This document shows, one piece after another, positions 1-8,128 of a stretch of 34,710 bases of DNA. Numbering within the stretch: the first letter of the stretch is position 1; every line of letters begins with the position of its first letter. Made by a program: the position numbers and the translations under genes. A model generated the notes under the pieces. It saw nothing but the letters and a program-made list of their open reading frames with translations. It was not told the DNA's origin and did no database searches. Origin of the DNA: Sphaerobacteraceae bacterium. Lineage in GTDB: Bacteria; Chloroflexota; Chloroflexia; Thermomicrobiales; UBA6265. The DNA lies in the NCBI GenBank assembly GCA_016781925.1, contig JADDPH010000049.1:1-34710 (forward strand), given 5' to 3'.

Positions 1-1
1 A

Positions 2-520
2 CTGATCGCCGACGAGATTACGACCGGCTTGGTTGAAGAGCGCCTGGACGAGATTGCTCGCCGGCGAAGGCTTGGGGAGGGCGTTCACGGAGCGCTCTTC
101 GATGGTTTTCCACGCAACCGGGTCCAGGCGGAGGCGTTGGAAGCGGCTCTGCTGGAGCGGCGCGAGCGGATCAACGCGGTTGTCCAGCTCCAGGTGCCTG
201 CAGAGGTGTTGATCACGCGCCTTGCCGGACGGCGTGTCTGCGAGCAGTGCGGGGCGATTTACCACGTCGACACCAACCCGCCGAGGGTTCCCGGGGTCTG
301 CGATCGTTGTGGCGGTCGTGTCGTGCAGCGGGAAGACGACACGCCGGCCGCGATCCAGCGGCGCCTGGACACCTACTTCGAGCAGACTGAACCCCTGCTC
401 GCCTACTACCGAGACCGGGGACTCGTGCTCACGGTCTGCGCCGACCGGCCGATCGATGCGGTGACCGACGCGATCATCGAGGCGCTCGACCGCAAGAGAA
501 ACGCTGAGCCCGCCGCGTAG
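2..520 (+). CDS. adk: adenylate kinase, 5'-truncated by window edge
   Basis: Adenylate kinase interconverts ATP + AMP and 2 ADP in the cytosol. The open frame runs in from the window edge, so the P-loop and first part of the AMP-binding region are missing. Visible are the AMP-site segment DGFPRN and the LID domain with a four-cysteine zinc knuckle (CEQC...CDRC), the zinc-bearing LID type common in Gram-positive and many other bacteria. The end is intact, with a TAG at 518-520. Its position directly before map matches the standard secY-adk-map-rpmJ order of the ribosomal operon. Identity is secure; the true start lies outside the window. Confidence 0.97.
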   Translation: MIADEITTGLVEERLDEIARRRRLGEGVHGALFDGFPRNRVQAEALEAALLERRERINAVVQLQVPAEVLITRLAGRRVCEQCGAIYHVDTNPPRVPGVCDRCGGRVVQREDDTPAAIQRRLDTYFEQTEPLLAYYRDRGLVLTVCADRPIDAVTDAIIEALDRKRNAEPAA

Positions 521-552
521 GCGTGGGGCAGGTCGGGGAGGAGCGCAACGCG

Positions 553-1320
553 ATGGCTATTACGATCAAGAATGCACGTGAGATCAACGCGATGCGGGAG
601 GCCGGCCGGGTCGTTGCCCTCGTGCATTCCCGGATCGAGCCGGCTCTCGCCCCTGGCGTGACAACTGCCGACCTGGATGAGATCGCCCGGGACACGATTC
701 GAGCGGCGGGCGCCACGTCCTCATTCCTCGGTCACCAGGGCTTTCCCGGGTATATCTGCGCCTCGGTCAATGACGAGATTGTGCACGGCATCCCGGGGAA
801 GCGGGTACTCCGTGATGGCGACATCATCTCGGTCGATGTCGGCGCGATCGTTGACGGCTTTCATGGCGACTCCGCGTGGACTTATCCCGTCGGGCACATT
901 TCCGACGAGGCCGCGCGGTTGCTTCGCGAGACCGAAGCGTCTTTGTACGCGGGGATCGCCGCTGCTCGCGCCGGCGCTCGACTCGGGGCAATCGGGCACG
1001 CCGTAGAGCAGTATGGAGGCGCCCTGGGATTCGGAATTGTGCGTGGATATGGGGGGCATGGCATCGGCCGCCAGATGTGGGAGGAGCCGCATATTCCCAA
1101 CCATGGGAATCCAAACCGCGGTGTCCTGCTCAGGTCTGGTATGACGCTGGCGATCGAACCTATGCTCAACATCGGGGGCGAAGAGACGCAGGTGTTGGAA
1201 GACGAGTGGACCGTCGTCACCGCTGACGGCTCGCTCTCGGCGCACTTCGAGCATACCGTAGCAATCACCGAGGGGGAGCCGGAGATCTTGACGCAGCGCC
1301 TCGTGGCGGTGGTACAATAA
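553..1320 (+). CDS. map: methionine aminopeptidase type I
   Basis: This removes the initiator methionine from nascent proteins. About 255 residues, the usual size of the short type Ia enzyme without an N-terminal extension. The pita-bread fold metal ligands are visible: Asp of SVDVG, Asp of HGDSAWTY, His of GGHGIG, Glu of AIEPML and Glu of FEHTVAIT. A GTG at 523 would give ten more residues, but the ATG at 553 is preceded by GGGGAGGAG at 535-543 and gives the usual N-terminus (MAITIKNAREI), so I chose it. It follows adk by 32 bases and is likely co-transcribed with the ribosomal genes downstream. Confidence 0.96.
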   Translation: MAITIKNAREINAMREAGRVVALVHSRIEPALAPGVTTADLDEIARDTIRAAGATSSFLGHQGFPGYICASVNDEIVHGIPGKRVLRDGDIISVDVGAIVDGFHGDSAWTYPVGHISDEAARLLRETEASLYAGIAAARAGARLGAIGHAVEQYGGALGFGIVRGYGGHGIGRQMWEEPHIPNHGNPNRGVLLRSGMTLAIEPMLNIGGEETQVLEDEWTVVTADGSLSAHFEHTVAITEGEPEILTQRLVAVVQ

Positions 1321-1329
1321 CCATTCGTG

Positions 1330-1350
1330 GCGCATGTCGAAGACATGCGC
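1330..1350 (+). other. perfect 9-bp hairpin after map
   Basis: The arms GCGCATGTC (1330-1338) and GACATGCGC (1342-1350) pair perfectly around a GAA triloop, ten bases after the map stop codon. A weaker hairpin (CGGCG-ATAG-CGCCG) follows at about 1363-1376. No T-run follows either, so an ordinary intrinsic terminator is not supported. It may be a processing or attenuation structure in the space where infA usually lies. Confidence 0.5.
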
Positions 1351-1467
1351 TCTCTCCGTGTGCGGCGATAGCGCCGTAGCGGTGGTGGCGAGAGGTCCAT
1401 TGGCGGGTCGGATTCGTCCCCAATTGATGCTTGAACGTGAGATACAGCCAACGAGGAGTGGGTGGCG

Positions 1468-1581
1468 ATGAAGGTGGCGGCCTCGGTGACGAAGCGCTGC
1501 GAGCGCTGCAAGATCATACGACGAGAGGGAGTTATTCGGGTTATCTGCACGAACCCGAAGCACAAGCAGCGGCAGGGCTGA
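1468..1581 (+). CDS. rpmJ: 50S ribosomal protein L36
   Basis: A 37-residue protein starting at ATG 1468, preceded by GAGGAGTGGG. It has the zinc-ribbon form of L36: Cys11, Cys14, Cys27 and His32 (CERC ... CTNPKHKQ), the C+ type that binds zinc. L36 stabilises 23S rRNA folding late in large-subunit assembly. It lies between map and rpsM as in most bacteria, and no frame between map and this gene could encode IF-1. It is too short for most automated ORF cutoffs but unmistakable. Confidence 0.96.
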   Translation: MKVAASVTKRCERCKIIRREGVIRVICTNPKHKQRQG

Positions 1582-1633
1582 TTCGCGGCCGGGCAGGGTC
1601 GCCGGGTGAGACCGGCGGAGTAGAGGAACGACG

Positions 1634-2005
1634 ATGGCGAGAATCTCCGGAATCGACCTCCCACGGGAGAAGCGAGTCGAAGTTGGGCTGACCTACATCT
1701 ACGGGATTGGCCTCCACACGAGTCAGTCGCTGCTTCAGCGGACCGGAATCAACCCCGACACTCGTGTGCGGGATCTGACTGACGATGAGGTGAACCGGCT
1801 ACGGGATATCGTCGATAAGGAGATGCGCGTCGAGGGTGACCTCCGGCGTGAGGTCTCGATGAACATCAAACGCTTGATGGACATCGGCTCCTACCGGGGA
1901 CTTCGGCACCGGCGCGGCATGCCAGTCCGCGGCCAGCGCACGAAGACCAACGCCCGAACGCGGCGGGGTCCGAAGCGTGCCATCGGCGTTCGCAAGAAGG
2001 GCTAA
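1634..2005 (+). CDS. rpsM: 30S ribosomal protein S13
   Basis: 123 residues, typical length. It opens [22 protein letters not shown], has the helix-two-turn-helix head-binding part, and ends in the basic C-terminal tail ([14 protein letters not shown] followed by KKG) that reaches the P-site tRNA and the A-site finger bridge. S13 binds the head of the small subunit. ATG at 1634 follows GAGGAACGACG, an acceptable ribosome binding site. Part of the rpmJ-rpsM-rpsK-rpsD-rpoA-rplQ group; spacing to rpmJ is 52 bases. Confidence 0.97.
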   Translation: MARISGIDLPREKRVEVGLTYIYGIGLHTSQSLLQRTGINPDTRVRDLTDDEVNRLRDIVDKEMRVEGDLRREVSMNIKRLMDIGSYRGLRHRRGMPVRGQRTKTNARTRRGPKRAIGVRKKG

Positions 2006-2088
2006 CACCCGTTCGGTTACACGATGAACCGTCCCACGGGCGGAGATGCGCGCGTAAGGGGATCGGTTAAGGGAGGCACAGAAGCGCG

Positions 2089-2508
2089 ATGTCGGAGCGT
2101 AGGCGTGGTACCGAGGGCGGCAGGCGGGGCAAGACGCGGACCCGGAAGAGGGATCGCAAGAACATCCCTCGCGGGAAGGCATACATCCAGTCGACCTTCA
2201 ACAATACGATTGTGACCCTCACCGATCCGGCCGGGAATGTCATTTCGTGGTCAAGTGCCGGCTCGAATGGGTTTAAGGGATCGCGGAAGAGCACCCCGTA
2301 CGCCGCCCAGGTCACCTCCGAGCAGGCGGCGCGGAAGGCGATGGAGCATGGCCTGCGGCAGGTTGATGTGTTTGTAAGGGGACCGGGGTCCGGCCGGGAG
2401 ATGGCAATTCGCTCCCTCCAGACCAGCGGCGTGATGGTGGTCTCGATCACCGACACCACCCCGATTCCCCACAACGGGTGCCGGCCGCCGAAGCGACGCC
2501 GGGTCTAA
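2089..2508 (+). CDS. rpsK: 30S ribosomal protein S11
   Basis: 139 residues, with a lysine/arginine-rich N-terminal extension (about 28 residues) before the conserved core that begins [20 protein letters not shown]. The C-terminal signature [13 protein letters not shown] is intact. S11 lines the small-subunit platform near the E-site and the mRNA exit. ATG at 2089 is preceded by GGGAGG at about 2070. The gene sits 83 bases after rpsM, in the normal order. Confidence 0.97.
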   Translation: MSERRRGTEGGRRGKTRTRKRDRKNIPRGKAYIQSTFNNTIVTLTDPAGNVISWSSAGSNGFKGSRKSTPYAAQVTSEQAARKAMEHGLRQVDVFVRGPGSGREMAIRSLQTSGVMVVSITDTTPIPHNGCRPPKRRRV

Positions 2509-2519
2509 TGATGAAGTGT

Positions 2520-2542
2520 GCCGGCGGCAACGTGCCGCCGGC
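2520..2542 (+). other. perfect 10-bp hairpin in the rpsD leader
   Basis: GCCGGCGGCA (2520-2529) pairs perfectly with TGCCGCCGGC (2533-2542) around ACG, starting 12 bases after the rpsK stop. No T-run follows. The position, ahead of rpsD, is where S4 autoregulatory or mRNA-processing structures occur in some bacteria, but this is a simple stem and not a recognisable S4-binding pseudoknot. Function is inferred only from location. Confidence 0.6.
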
Positions 2543-2576
2543 TCTCGCTGGGTTGGAACCTACCCGGCGTTCGCGA

Positions 2577-2618
2577 GCTGAAAGCTGACTGCGAATCGCT
2601 GATAGCTGAGGGCTCATC
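2577..2618 (+). repeat. degenerate heptanucleotide tandem array (GCTGANN)x6
   Basis: GCTGA occurs at 2577, 2584, 2598 and 2605, exactly in phase with a 7-base period, and the two remaining phase positions hold near-matches (GCGAA at 2591, GCTCA at 2612). It fills the gap between the hairpin after rpsK and the rpsD ribosome binding site at 2620. Such intergenic heptamer arrays resemble the short tandem repeats described in cyanobacteria and other phyla; their function is unknown. Confidence 0.6.
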
Positions 2619-2637
2619 TAGGAGGCAGCATCGAGCA

Positions 2638-3282
2638 ATGGCGAGGTACACAGGCCCCGTCTGCCGGCTTTGCCGGCGTGAGGGTATGAAACTTTACTTG
2701 AAGGGGTCGCGCTGCGACAGCCCGAAATGCCCGATCGTGCAGCGGGCGCCGGCGCGCAACTTCCCACCCGGTCAGCACGGTCAGCGCCGCACCCGGCGAC
2801 CTTCGGAGTATGGGCTCCAGCTGCGGGAAAAGCAGAAGGTTCGCCGGTTCTACGGCATCCTGGAGACGCAGTTCCATCGTCACTACGTTGAGGCGGCCCG
2901 GCGCGGCGGCGTCACCGGTGACAACCTGCTCCAGATTCTCGAGTCCCGGCTCGACAACGTCGTCTACCGAATGGGATTCGCCGACTCGCGGAAGCAGGCC
3001 CGGCAGTTGGTGCGGCATGGCCACTTCGTCGTCAATGGCCGCAAGACCAACATCCCGTCGTTCCTGGTGCGGCCGAATGACGTCGTCGCCGTTCGCCCGG
3101 AAAGCCGGAAGCGGGAGTACTTCACCGACTTCAACGAGGTGCTGGCGACCCGTCGAGCGCCGGACTGGATGACCATGGACGTCAACGCCATGAGTGGCAG
3201 GATTCTTCAGCTGCCTCTGCGTGAGCAGATTGAGGTCCCGCAGTTCAACGACGCGCTGGTCGTCGAGCACTACAGCCGCTAA
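2638..3282 (+). CDS. rpsD: 30S ribosomal protein S4
   Basis: 214 residues starting at ATG 2638 behind AGGAGG (2620-2625). The N-terminus [16 protein letters not shown] carries a zinc-finger form of S4 with Cys9, Cys12, Cys26 and Cys31. The S4 RNA-binding domain follows at about residues 100-165 ([12 protein letters not shown], then [14 protein letters not shown]). S4 nucleates 16S rRNA folding of the body and is often the repressor of this operon. An upstream GTG at 2518 would extend the frame across the hairpin and repeat region, which is not credible. Confidence 0.97.
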   Translation: MARYTGPVCRLCRREGMKLYLKGSRCDSPKCPIVQRAPARNFPPGQHGQRRTRRPSEYGLQLREKQKVRRFYGILETQFHRHYVEAARRGGVTGDNLLQILESRLDNVVYRMGFADSRKQARQLVRHGHFVVNGRKTNIPSFLVRPNDVVAVRPESRKREYFTDFNEVLATRRAPDWMTMDVNAMSGRILQLPLREQIEVPQFNDALVVEHYSR

Positions 3283-3383
3283 TCCGGCGCCGTCGAACGT
3301 TCAGACTTCGGGCCGGGGGCCGGGAGTTCATCACCGCACGATCGGGCACGGCATCATCCTTTACCGATCGTCCGGCGCCCACC

Positions 3384-3402
3384 GAGGAGGCGAGTCCGCT
3401 TG
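3384..3402 (+). promoter_or_regulatory. ribosome binding site deciding a TTG start for rpoA
   Basis: GAGGAGG at 3384-3390 lies nine bases before TTG at 3400-3402. No ATG or GTG in frame lies near the conserved N-terminus of the alpha subunit, and the next Met is inside the domain, so this site fixes the TTG as the start. Confidence 0.8.
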
Positions 3403-4500
3403 TTCGAGAAGCCGCAGTTCCAGATTGATACCATCGAGACCGGACTCAACTACGGCCGGTACAGGATCGAGCCGCTAGAGCCTGGCTACGGGACCACGAT
3501 CGGCAATGCCTTACGCCGCATTCTTCTCCGCTCCTTGGAGGGCGTGGCGATCTCTCGAGTCAGGATCGACACCGTCTGGCACGAGTTTTCCACGGTCGGA
3601 AGCGTGCGGGAGGACGTGACGGAGATCGTTCTCAACCTGAAGCGAATCCGACTCAAGCGGATGCTTGAGATGAACGGCGAGGTGCGAGCCCACCTCTACG
3701 TCCGCGCCGACGGCCAGCCCGAGCGGGTCGTCACCGCCGGTGATGTCAGCTGGCCGACGGAGGTTGACCTGATCAATCCCGATCAAGTCATCGCCACCAT
3801 CGACGCTCCGGACGGCGTGTTGGACATGGATATCTGGGTGACCCGTGACCGGGGCTACCGTCCCGCCGAGGCCCAAGAGACCTATGCCCTTGGTGAGATC
3901 CCGATCGACGCGATCTTTACCCCGATCCAGAAAGTGAACTTCGTCGTCGAGCACACCCGCGTCGGCCAGATGGTCGACTACGATCGGCTCATTTTCGAGA
4001 TTCTCACGGACGGCACCATCGAGCCGGACGACGCCCTCGCTCGCTCGGCCGAGATCCTGATGGACCACGCTCGGATCTTCGCGGACTTTAACCGCCAGGG
4101 CCGGGATGCCGCAGCGGGGGCGAGTCCCTTTATTTCAGACGAGGTTCAGAACAAAGCCCTCGCCGACCTTGGGCTCTCGCCCCGCGTGCTGAATGCGCTT
4201 CGCAGCCGGCAGATCGACAAGGTCGGCCAAATTTTGACCATGGACCCGGATCAACTGCTCTCGATCCGCAACTTCGGGCCTCGGTCGCTAACGGAGTTGC
4301 GCGAGAAGCTCGCCGAGTTTGGTTACCTGCCGGAAGGGGAGGTTACGGCCTTTGACGGGGCCGGATACCTGGACCAAGCTGAGGAAGCAAGCGACGAGGA
4401 CGGTGAGGACGCCGACACACAGGAAGTCGCCGAGGCCATCGCCTCGCTCCGAGCGAGTGGAGCGAGCGGCAACGACGGCGGAGAGGACGACGCGGTATGA
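3400..4500 (+). CDS. rpoA: RNA polymerase alpha subunit
   Basis: 366 residues from a TTG codon. The N-terminal dimerisation domain is at about residues 1-230 (LEPGYGTTIGNALRRILLRS is the assembly motif) and the C-terminal DNA- and activator-binding domain at about 255-315 (LGLSPRVLNAL, then NFGPRSLTELREKL). A low-complexity acidic tail of about 45 residues rich in Glu, Asp and Ala follows (AEEASDEDGEDADTQE), making it longer than the roughly 315-330 residues of E. coli or Bacillus. The subunit seeds core polymerase assembly. The stop overlaps the rplQ start by four bases (ATGA), indicating translational coupling. Confidence 0.97.
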   Translation: MFEKPQFQIDTIETGLNYGRYRIEPLEPGYGTTIGNALRRILLRSLEGVAISRVRIDTVWHEFSTVGSVREDVTEIVLNLKRIRLKRMLEMNGEVRAHLYVRADGQPERVVTAGDVSWPTEVDLINPDQVIATIDAPDGVLDMDIWVTRDRGYRPAEAQETYALGEIPIDAIFTPIQKVNFVVEHTRVGQMVDYDRLIFEILTDGTIEPDDALARSAEILMDHARIFADFNRQGRDAAAGASPFISDEVQNKALADLGLSPRVLNALRSRQIDKVGQILTMDPDQLLSIRNFGPRSLTELREKLAEFGYLPEGEVTAFDGAGYLDQAEEASDEDGEDADTQEVAEAIASLRASGASGNDGGEDDAV

Positions 4501-4850
4501 GGCATCAGCATGCGGGTCGTAAGTTCGGGCGCAACCCGGCCCAGCGCCGGGCGTTGCTGCGCCAGCTGGCGATCTCCATCATTCTTCATGAACGAATTAC
4601 CACCACAGAGGCCAAGGCCAAGGAGCTGCGGCCGGTGATCGAGAAGCTGGTAACCATCGCCCGGGAAGACTCGCAGTACCACCGGCGGTTGGTCCTGTCG
4701 AAGATCGACCACGAGCTCGCGGTGCTCAAGCTTTTTGATGTCATCGCCCCTCGCTATGAAACCACCCAGGGCGGGTACACCCGCATCTCCAAGCTTGGGC
4801 CGCGTCGTGGCGATGCCGCGCCAATGGCCTTAATTGAGTTTGTTGAGTAG
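4497..4850 (+). CDS. rplQ: 50S ribosomal protein L17
   Basis: 117 residues, beginning MRHQHAGRKFGRNPAQRRAL and ending in the G-Y-TRI..LGPRRGDAAPMALIEFV block that defines L17. It binds 23S rRNA near the peptide tunnel exit. Its ATG overlaps the rpoA stop codon, so translation is likely coupled with rpoA. The order rpoA-rplQ-truA-rplM-rpsI is the classic one in Gram-positive bacteria. Confidence 0.97.
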   Translation: MRHQHAGRKFGRNPAQRRALLRQLAISIILHERITTTEAKAKELRPVIEKLVTIAREDSQYHRRLVLSKIDHELAVLKLFDVIAPRYETTQGGYTRISKLGPRRGDAAPMALIEFVE

Positions 4851-4927
4851 AAGGCTTCCTGTTTGCCGCCTGCTCTCGGCCACGAACCGAGCACCAGGGG
4901 GTAGCCCGGGATGCCTACGTGCCGCCG

Positions 4928-5869
4928 ATGCAGCGGAAACAGCGAGGTGACGCTCTCCACAATCGAATTGACCGATCCGATCCACCATTGAGATCGGTCG
5001 TGCGAGGCCGAGAACCAGGGGCACATGCGCCGCGTGGATCTCTAGCATTGGTCCTCCAGTACGACGGGACTGGATTCGCTGGCTCCCAGCTCCAAGCAGG
5101 GATGCGGACTGTCCAGGGCGAGTTGGAGGCAGCGTTGAACGAGCTGTTCCACGAGCCGGTAAAGACGGCCTTTGCCGGCCGCACCGACCGGGGAGTGCAT
5201 GCCGTCGGCCAGGTGGTGAGCTGCCTCGATCCTCGACCGGTGTGGGGGATCGAGGCCGTTGGCAAGGCGCTGAATGCCCGGTTGGCCGATGACCTCGCCG
5301 TGGGGGCCATTGAGCGGCGGCCTGGCCGATTCCATGCTCGGTACGACGCTGCCTGGCGAGAGTATCGGTACCGGATCTGGAATGGTCCGTCCCAGCCGCT
5401 GCCGCGCGGTCAGGTCTGGCAGCGAGCAGAGCCGCTTGATGTCGCGGCGATGGCCTCGGGTGCGGTCCGCTTGCTCGGTCGGCAGGACCTGGCGGCCCTG
5501 GCCAGCGGCGGTGCCGGGGTGCCCTGGTCGGACTGGCGAGACCGGCCCCGCGGCACAGTGAGAACCGTGCTTCGGTGTCATTGTCGAAGGATGGAGCCGT
5601 GGTGGGGACCCGGCCACCAAGGCGGCCAGTTGGTGGAATTGCGCATCGTCGCCGACGGGTTCCTTCCACGTCTGGTCCGCAACGTCGCGGCGCTGCTGGT
5701 AGAGGTGGGTCGGGGAGCACGGCCGGTCGGGTGGGTTGACGAGGTGCTGGCGTCTCAAGACCGGCGCGTGGGTGGAGGCGCCGCTCCACCCCACGGGCTC
5801 ACCCTGTGGAAGGTTGGCTACGGCGCTGACGTGCCCGACCCCGACCCGGTGGACGACAAGGCGGCATAG
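4928..5869 (+). CDS. truA: tRNA pseudouridine(38-40) synthase TruA
   Basis: This converts uridines 38-40 of the tRNA anticodon arm to pseudouridine. The core begins LALVLQYDGTGFAGSQ and includes the catalytic aspartate in FAGRTDRGVHA, the ARYDAAWREYRYRI block and the FLPRLVRNVAALL motif near the end. The start is uncertain: GTG 4919, ATG 4928, GTG 5000 and TTG 5048 are all in frame, and none has a good Shine-Dalgarno. The first 35-40 residues before the conserved core are not conserved in the family, so the real start may be 5000 or later. It lies 77 bases after rplQ and 66 before rplM. Confidence 0.92.
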   Translation: MQRKQRGDALHNRIDRSDPPLRSVVRGREPGAHAPRGSLALVLQYDGTGFAGSQLQAGMRTVQGELEAALNELFHEPVKTAFAGRTDRGVHAVGQVVSCLDPRPVWGIEAVGKALNARLADDLAVGAIERRPGRFHARYDAAWREYRYRIWNGPSQPLPRGQVWQRAEPLDVAAMASGAVRLLGRQDLAALASGGAGVPWSDWRDRPRGTVRTVLRCHCRRMEPWWGPGHQGGQLVELRIVADGFLPRLVRNVAALLVEVGRGARPVGWVDEVLASQDRRVGGGAAPPHGLTLWKVGYGADVPDPDPVDDKAA

Positions 5870-5935
5870 ACGACAGAGGTGCTCAGGGACGGGCTGTGGG
5901 GTCCGATCCTTGGGGCCAGCGAGGAGCAGGAGGCG

Positions 5936-6409
5936 ATGGAGCGACGCACGTTCTCACCAAAGAAGAGCGAACAGAACCGGCAGTGGTTCGTCGTAGACGC
6001 TGAGGGGAAGACCCTTGGCCGGTTGGCTTCGGTCATCGCGCAGACGTTGCGCGGCAAGACCAAGCCGTCATTTGCGCCCCATGTGGATACAGGCGACTTC
6101 GTGGTCGTGGTCAATGCCGAGAAGGTCGTGGTCACGGGCAAGAAGGAGACCCAGAAGCACTACTACCGGCACTCGGGCTACCCGGGGGGCTTCAAGGCGA
6201 TCCCGCTCCGTGATGTCCGGGCTCGGCATCCTGAGCGGATCATCGAGTCAGCGGTGCGCGGGATGTTGCCGCGTAACGTGCTTGGGGAGCAGCAGTTGAA
6301 GAAGCTGAAGGTGTACCCCGGGCCACGGCATCCCCACGCCGGGCAAAACCCCCAAGAGCTTTCTGTTGACGTAATCGAGCGCGCGGGCGCGACCAGGCAC
6401 GCCGAGTAG
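5936..6409 (+). CDS. rplM: 50S ribosomal protein L13
   Basis: 157 residues from ATG 5936, preceded by GAGGAGCAGGAGG. The core includes [16 protein letters not shown], the [11 protein letters not shown] motif and MLPRNVLG...[15 protein letters not shown]13 is an early-binding large-subunit protein. About ten extra N-terminal residues ([10 protein letters not shown]) are normal for high-GC and Chloroflexota homologues. It is paired with rpsI 22 bases downstream, as in nearly all bacteria. Confidence 0.97.
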   Translation: MERRTFSPKKSEQNRQWFVVDAEGKTLGRLASVIAQTLRGKTKPSFAPHVDTGDFVVVVNAEKVVVTGKKETQKHYYRHSGYPGGFKAIPLRDVRARHPERIIESAVRGMLPRNVLGEQQLKKLKVYPGPRHPHAGQNPQELSVDVIERAGATRHAE

Positions 6410-6431
6410 GCGCGCGAGGAGACGGACAAGG

Positions 6432-6842
6432 ATGGCTGAGCGAGCGGACGAGCCGCGTTACCACTACGGCACTGGCCGGCGAAAGACCTCCGTTGCCCGG
6501 GTTCGCCTCTACCCGGGCACTGGCAACATGACCGTGAACGGGAAGAGCGCGCGGGAGTACTTCGGCGGGCGGGATCTTCATCAGATCAATCTCCAGCTCC
6601 CGATGCGCCTCACCAACACCTTGGAACGGTTCGACATCCGGGTCCGTGTCGTGGGCGGAGGTGTCTCCGGTCAGGTCGGAGCGACCCGCCACGGGATTGC
6701 CCGGGCGCTGACCCGCTTCGATGAGGAGTTGCGCCCGATCCTGAAACGGGCCAAGTTGCTCACCCGGGATCCTCGGGCCAAGGAGCGGAAGAAGGTTGGG
6801 CTGAAGCGGGCCCGCAAGGCGCCTCAGTACACGAAGCGGTAG
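6432..6842 (+). CDS. rpsI: 30S ribosomal protein S9
   Basis: 136 residues. The [21 protein letters not shown]-terminal core, [19 protein letters not shown] in the middle, and the [12 protein letters not shown] tail identify S9; its terminal Lys-Arg contacts the P-site tRNA. The ATG at 6432 follows GAGGAGACGGACAAGG. It is the last gene of the ribosomal operon here and is followed 25 bases later by a strong terminator. Confidence 0.97.
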   Translation: MAERADEPRYHYGTGRRKTSVARVRLYPGTGNMTVNGKSAREYFGGRDLHQINLQLPMRLTNTLERFDIRVRVVGGGVSGQVGATRHGIARALTRFDEELRPILKRAKLLTRDPRAKERKKVGLKRARKAPQYTKR

Positions 6843-6867
6843 GCACAGGCACCTCGGCATTGGATCG

Positions 6868-6917
6868 AAACAGAGAACGAGCAGGAGGTCATTCGCCTCC
6901 TGCTCGTTCTCTGTTTT
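6868..6917 (+). terminator. bidirectional intrinsic terminator, 21-bp perfect stem
   Basis: A perfect stem pairs 6868-6888 with 6896-6916 around a 7-base loop (TCATTCG), flanked by AAA on the left and TTTT on the right. The A and T tracts let it work on both strands. It ends the ribosomal operon on the + strand and can also serve the convergent - strand gene ending at 7098. Confidence 0.93.
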
Positions 6918-7097
6918 GCGCTCTGGTCTTCCTCGTTCGCCGGAGCGGGATTTCGTCCGAGATCCTCATGGTCGGAGCCCTGGCATGCTGAGCGAGACGG
7001 CGTGCCCCGATGATGGCCGGGTGCGTCGTACGGCATGGCAAGTGGAGGGGCGGGTGGCCGAAGCTTCCCGTCAGAGCCACCCTTCCTAAGGGCTGGT

Positions 7098-7937
7098 TTA
7101 GAGAAGGTTCGGTCGCTCTCGGAACGACTTAAACTCCATCGGATGCTGGACCGTCGCGAAGCGCTCCCGCAGCGCTCCAGCCGATACTCGCGTGGCTTCG
7201 GCAATCGCCGGTCCCCACCAGCGCTGCCACATCCCGACCGAGGGCACAATGGCGATGTTCCCCGTGAAGCGGAGGTCCTTGAGGGTCGCCACGGTTCGTG
7301 CCGTCGTGCAATCGGGACCATGCTGCGCGTGGGGGCAGAGGGGCCAGCGCAGCCGGACCAAGGCTAGGCGGGGCAACAGGCGCATCAGGGCAGCTTCGAC
7401 TTCCCAGGCCGGGTCAATGCGCCCGGATACATCGAGCGCAAGTTGGAAGTCCCACTCCTCGGCGTAGCGGCGTAGCGCCGCCAAGGCGAACAGGTGGTCC
7501 CGGGTCCCCTCCAGGTCCCTCGATCGAAGCCCGATAGCGATTTGGGTCTTCGATGGAACCAACCTGCGGAGGTTCACCAGATCCAGAGGAACCATCCCAG
7601 CCCTGGCCGGGGTGGGGTTCATTCGCTCCACCACAACCGTGTCCACGGAACCCGCCTGGACAAGAGCCCATCCCTGCTGCTCACGTCGTCCGAACCACCG
7701 CCCTTTCGGGTGAGGGGGCAGGGGCGGGGGCAACCAGACGGAGCGAACGGCGACTCCGGTCGCGGCCGTGCGCGCCGATAGGTACTCAAGCCGTAGCCGG
7801 GTCAACCCGTGGGATAGATCCACGTCCAGCCCGTCTAACCCCGACATCAAGGCGATGGCAGGTAGGGCAGGCCCGGTGATCATCGACGAACCGCTGGTCG
7901 ACAGCGTGAATGACGGGAACAAAGCTGGCGTTCGCAT
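7098..7937 (-). CDS. unrecognised protein, possible TIM-barrel fold
   Basis: 279 residues; I do not recognise the family. Alternating beta/alpha segments (DTVVVERMNPTPAR, then TQIAIGLRSRDLEG, then FQLALDVSGRID, then LALVRLRWPLCPH, then NIAIVPSVG) look like a TIM-barrel of the sugar-isomerase/AP-endonuclease superfamily type, but typical metal-binding His/Glu clusters are not evident. There is no signal peptide or membrane segment. ATG at 7937 has AGGTG eight bases upstream on the mRNA strand. It is the last gene of a - strand run and is separated from the next one by 191 bases. Fold assignment is inference. Confidence 0.6.
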   Translation of the reverse strand: MRTPALFPSFTLSTSGSSMITGPALPAIALMSGLDGLDVDLSHGLTRLRLEYLSARTAATGVAVRSVWLPPPLPPHPKGRWFGRREQQGWALVQAGSVDTVVVERMNPTPARAGMVPLDLVNLRRLVPSKTQIAIGLRSRDLEGTRDHLFALAALRRYAEEWDFQLALDVSGRIDPAWEVEAALMRLLPRLALVRLRWPLCPHAQHGPDCTTARTVATLKDLRFTGNIAIVPSVGMWQRWWGPAIAEATRVSAGALRERFATVQHPMEFKSFRERPNLL

Positions 7938-8128
7938 CGCGGGTCACCTGGAGGTGAGGGCTCTACGCCTGCACGGGTCCGAACGCTCCCCATCGAGGGG
8001 TGGTTGAGGGCGGGTTGGGATAATCCACCTGACGCCAAGGGTCGGGCGTCGCGTCTCCGCCTGGGCAGTCTAGCATCCACCGGCTTGCCGTACATGGCCC
8101 GCTCACACCGTAGGCGGAGGTGACAATC

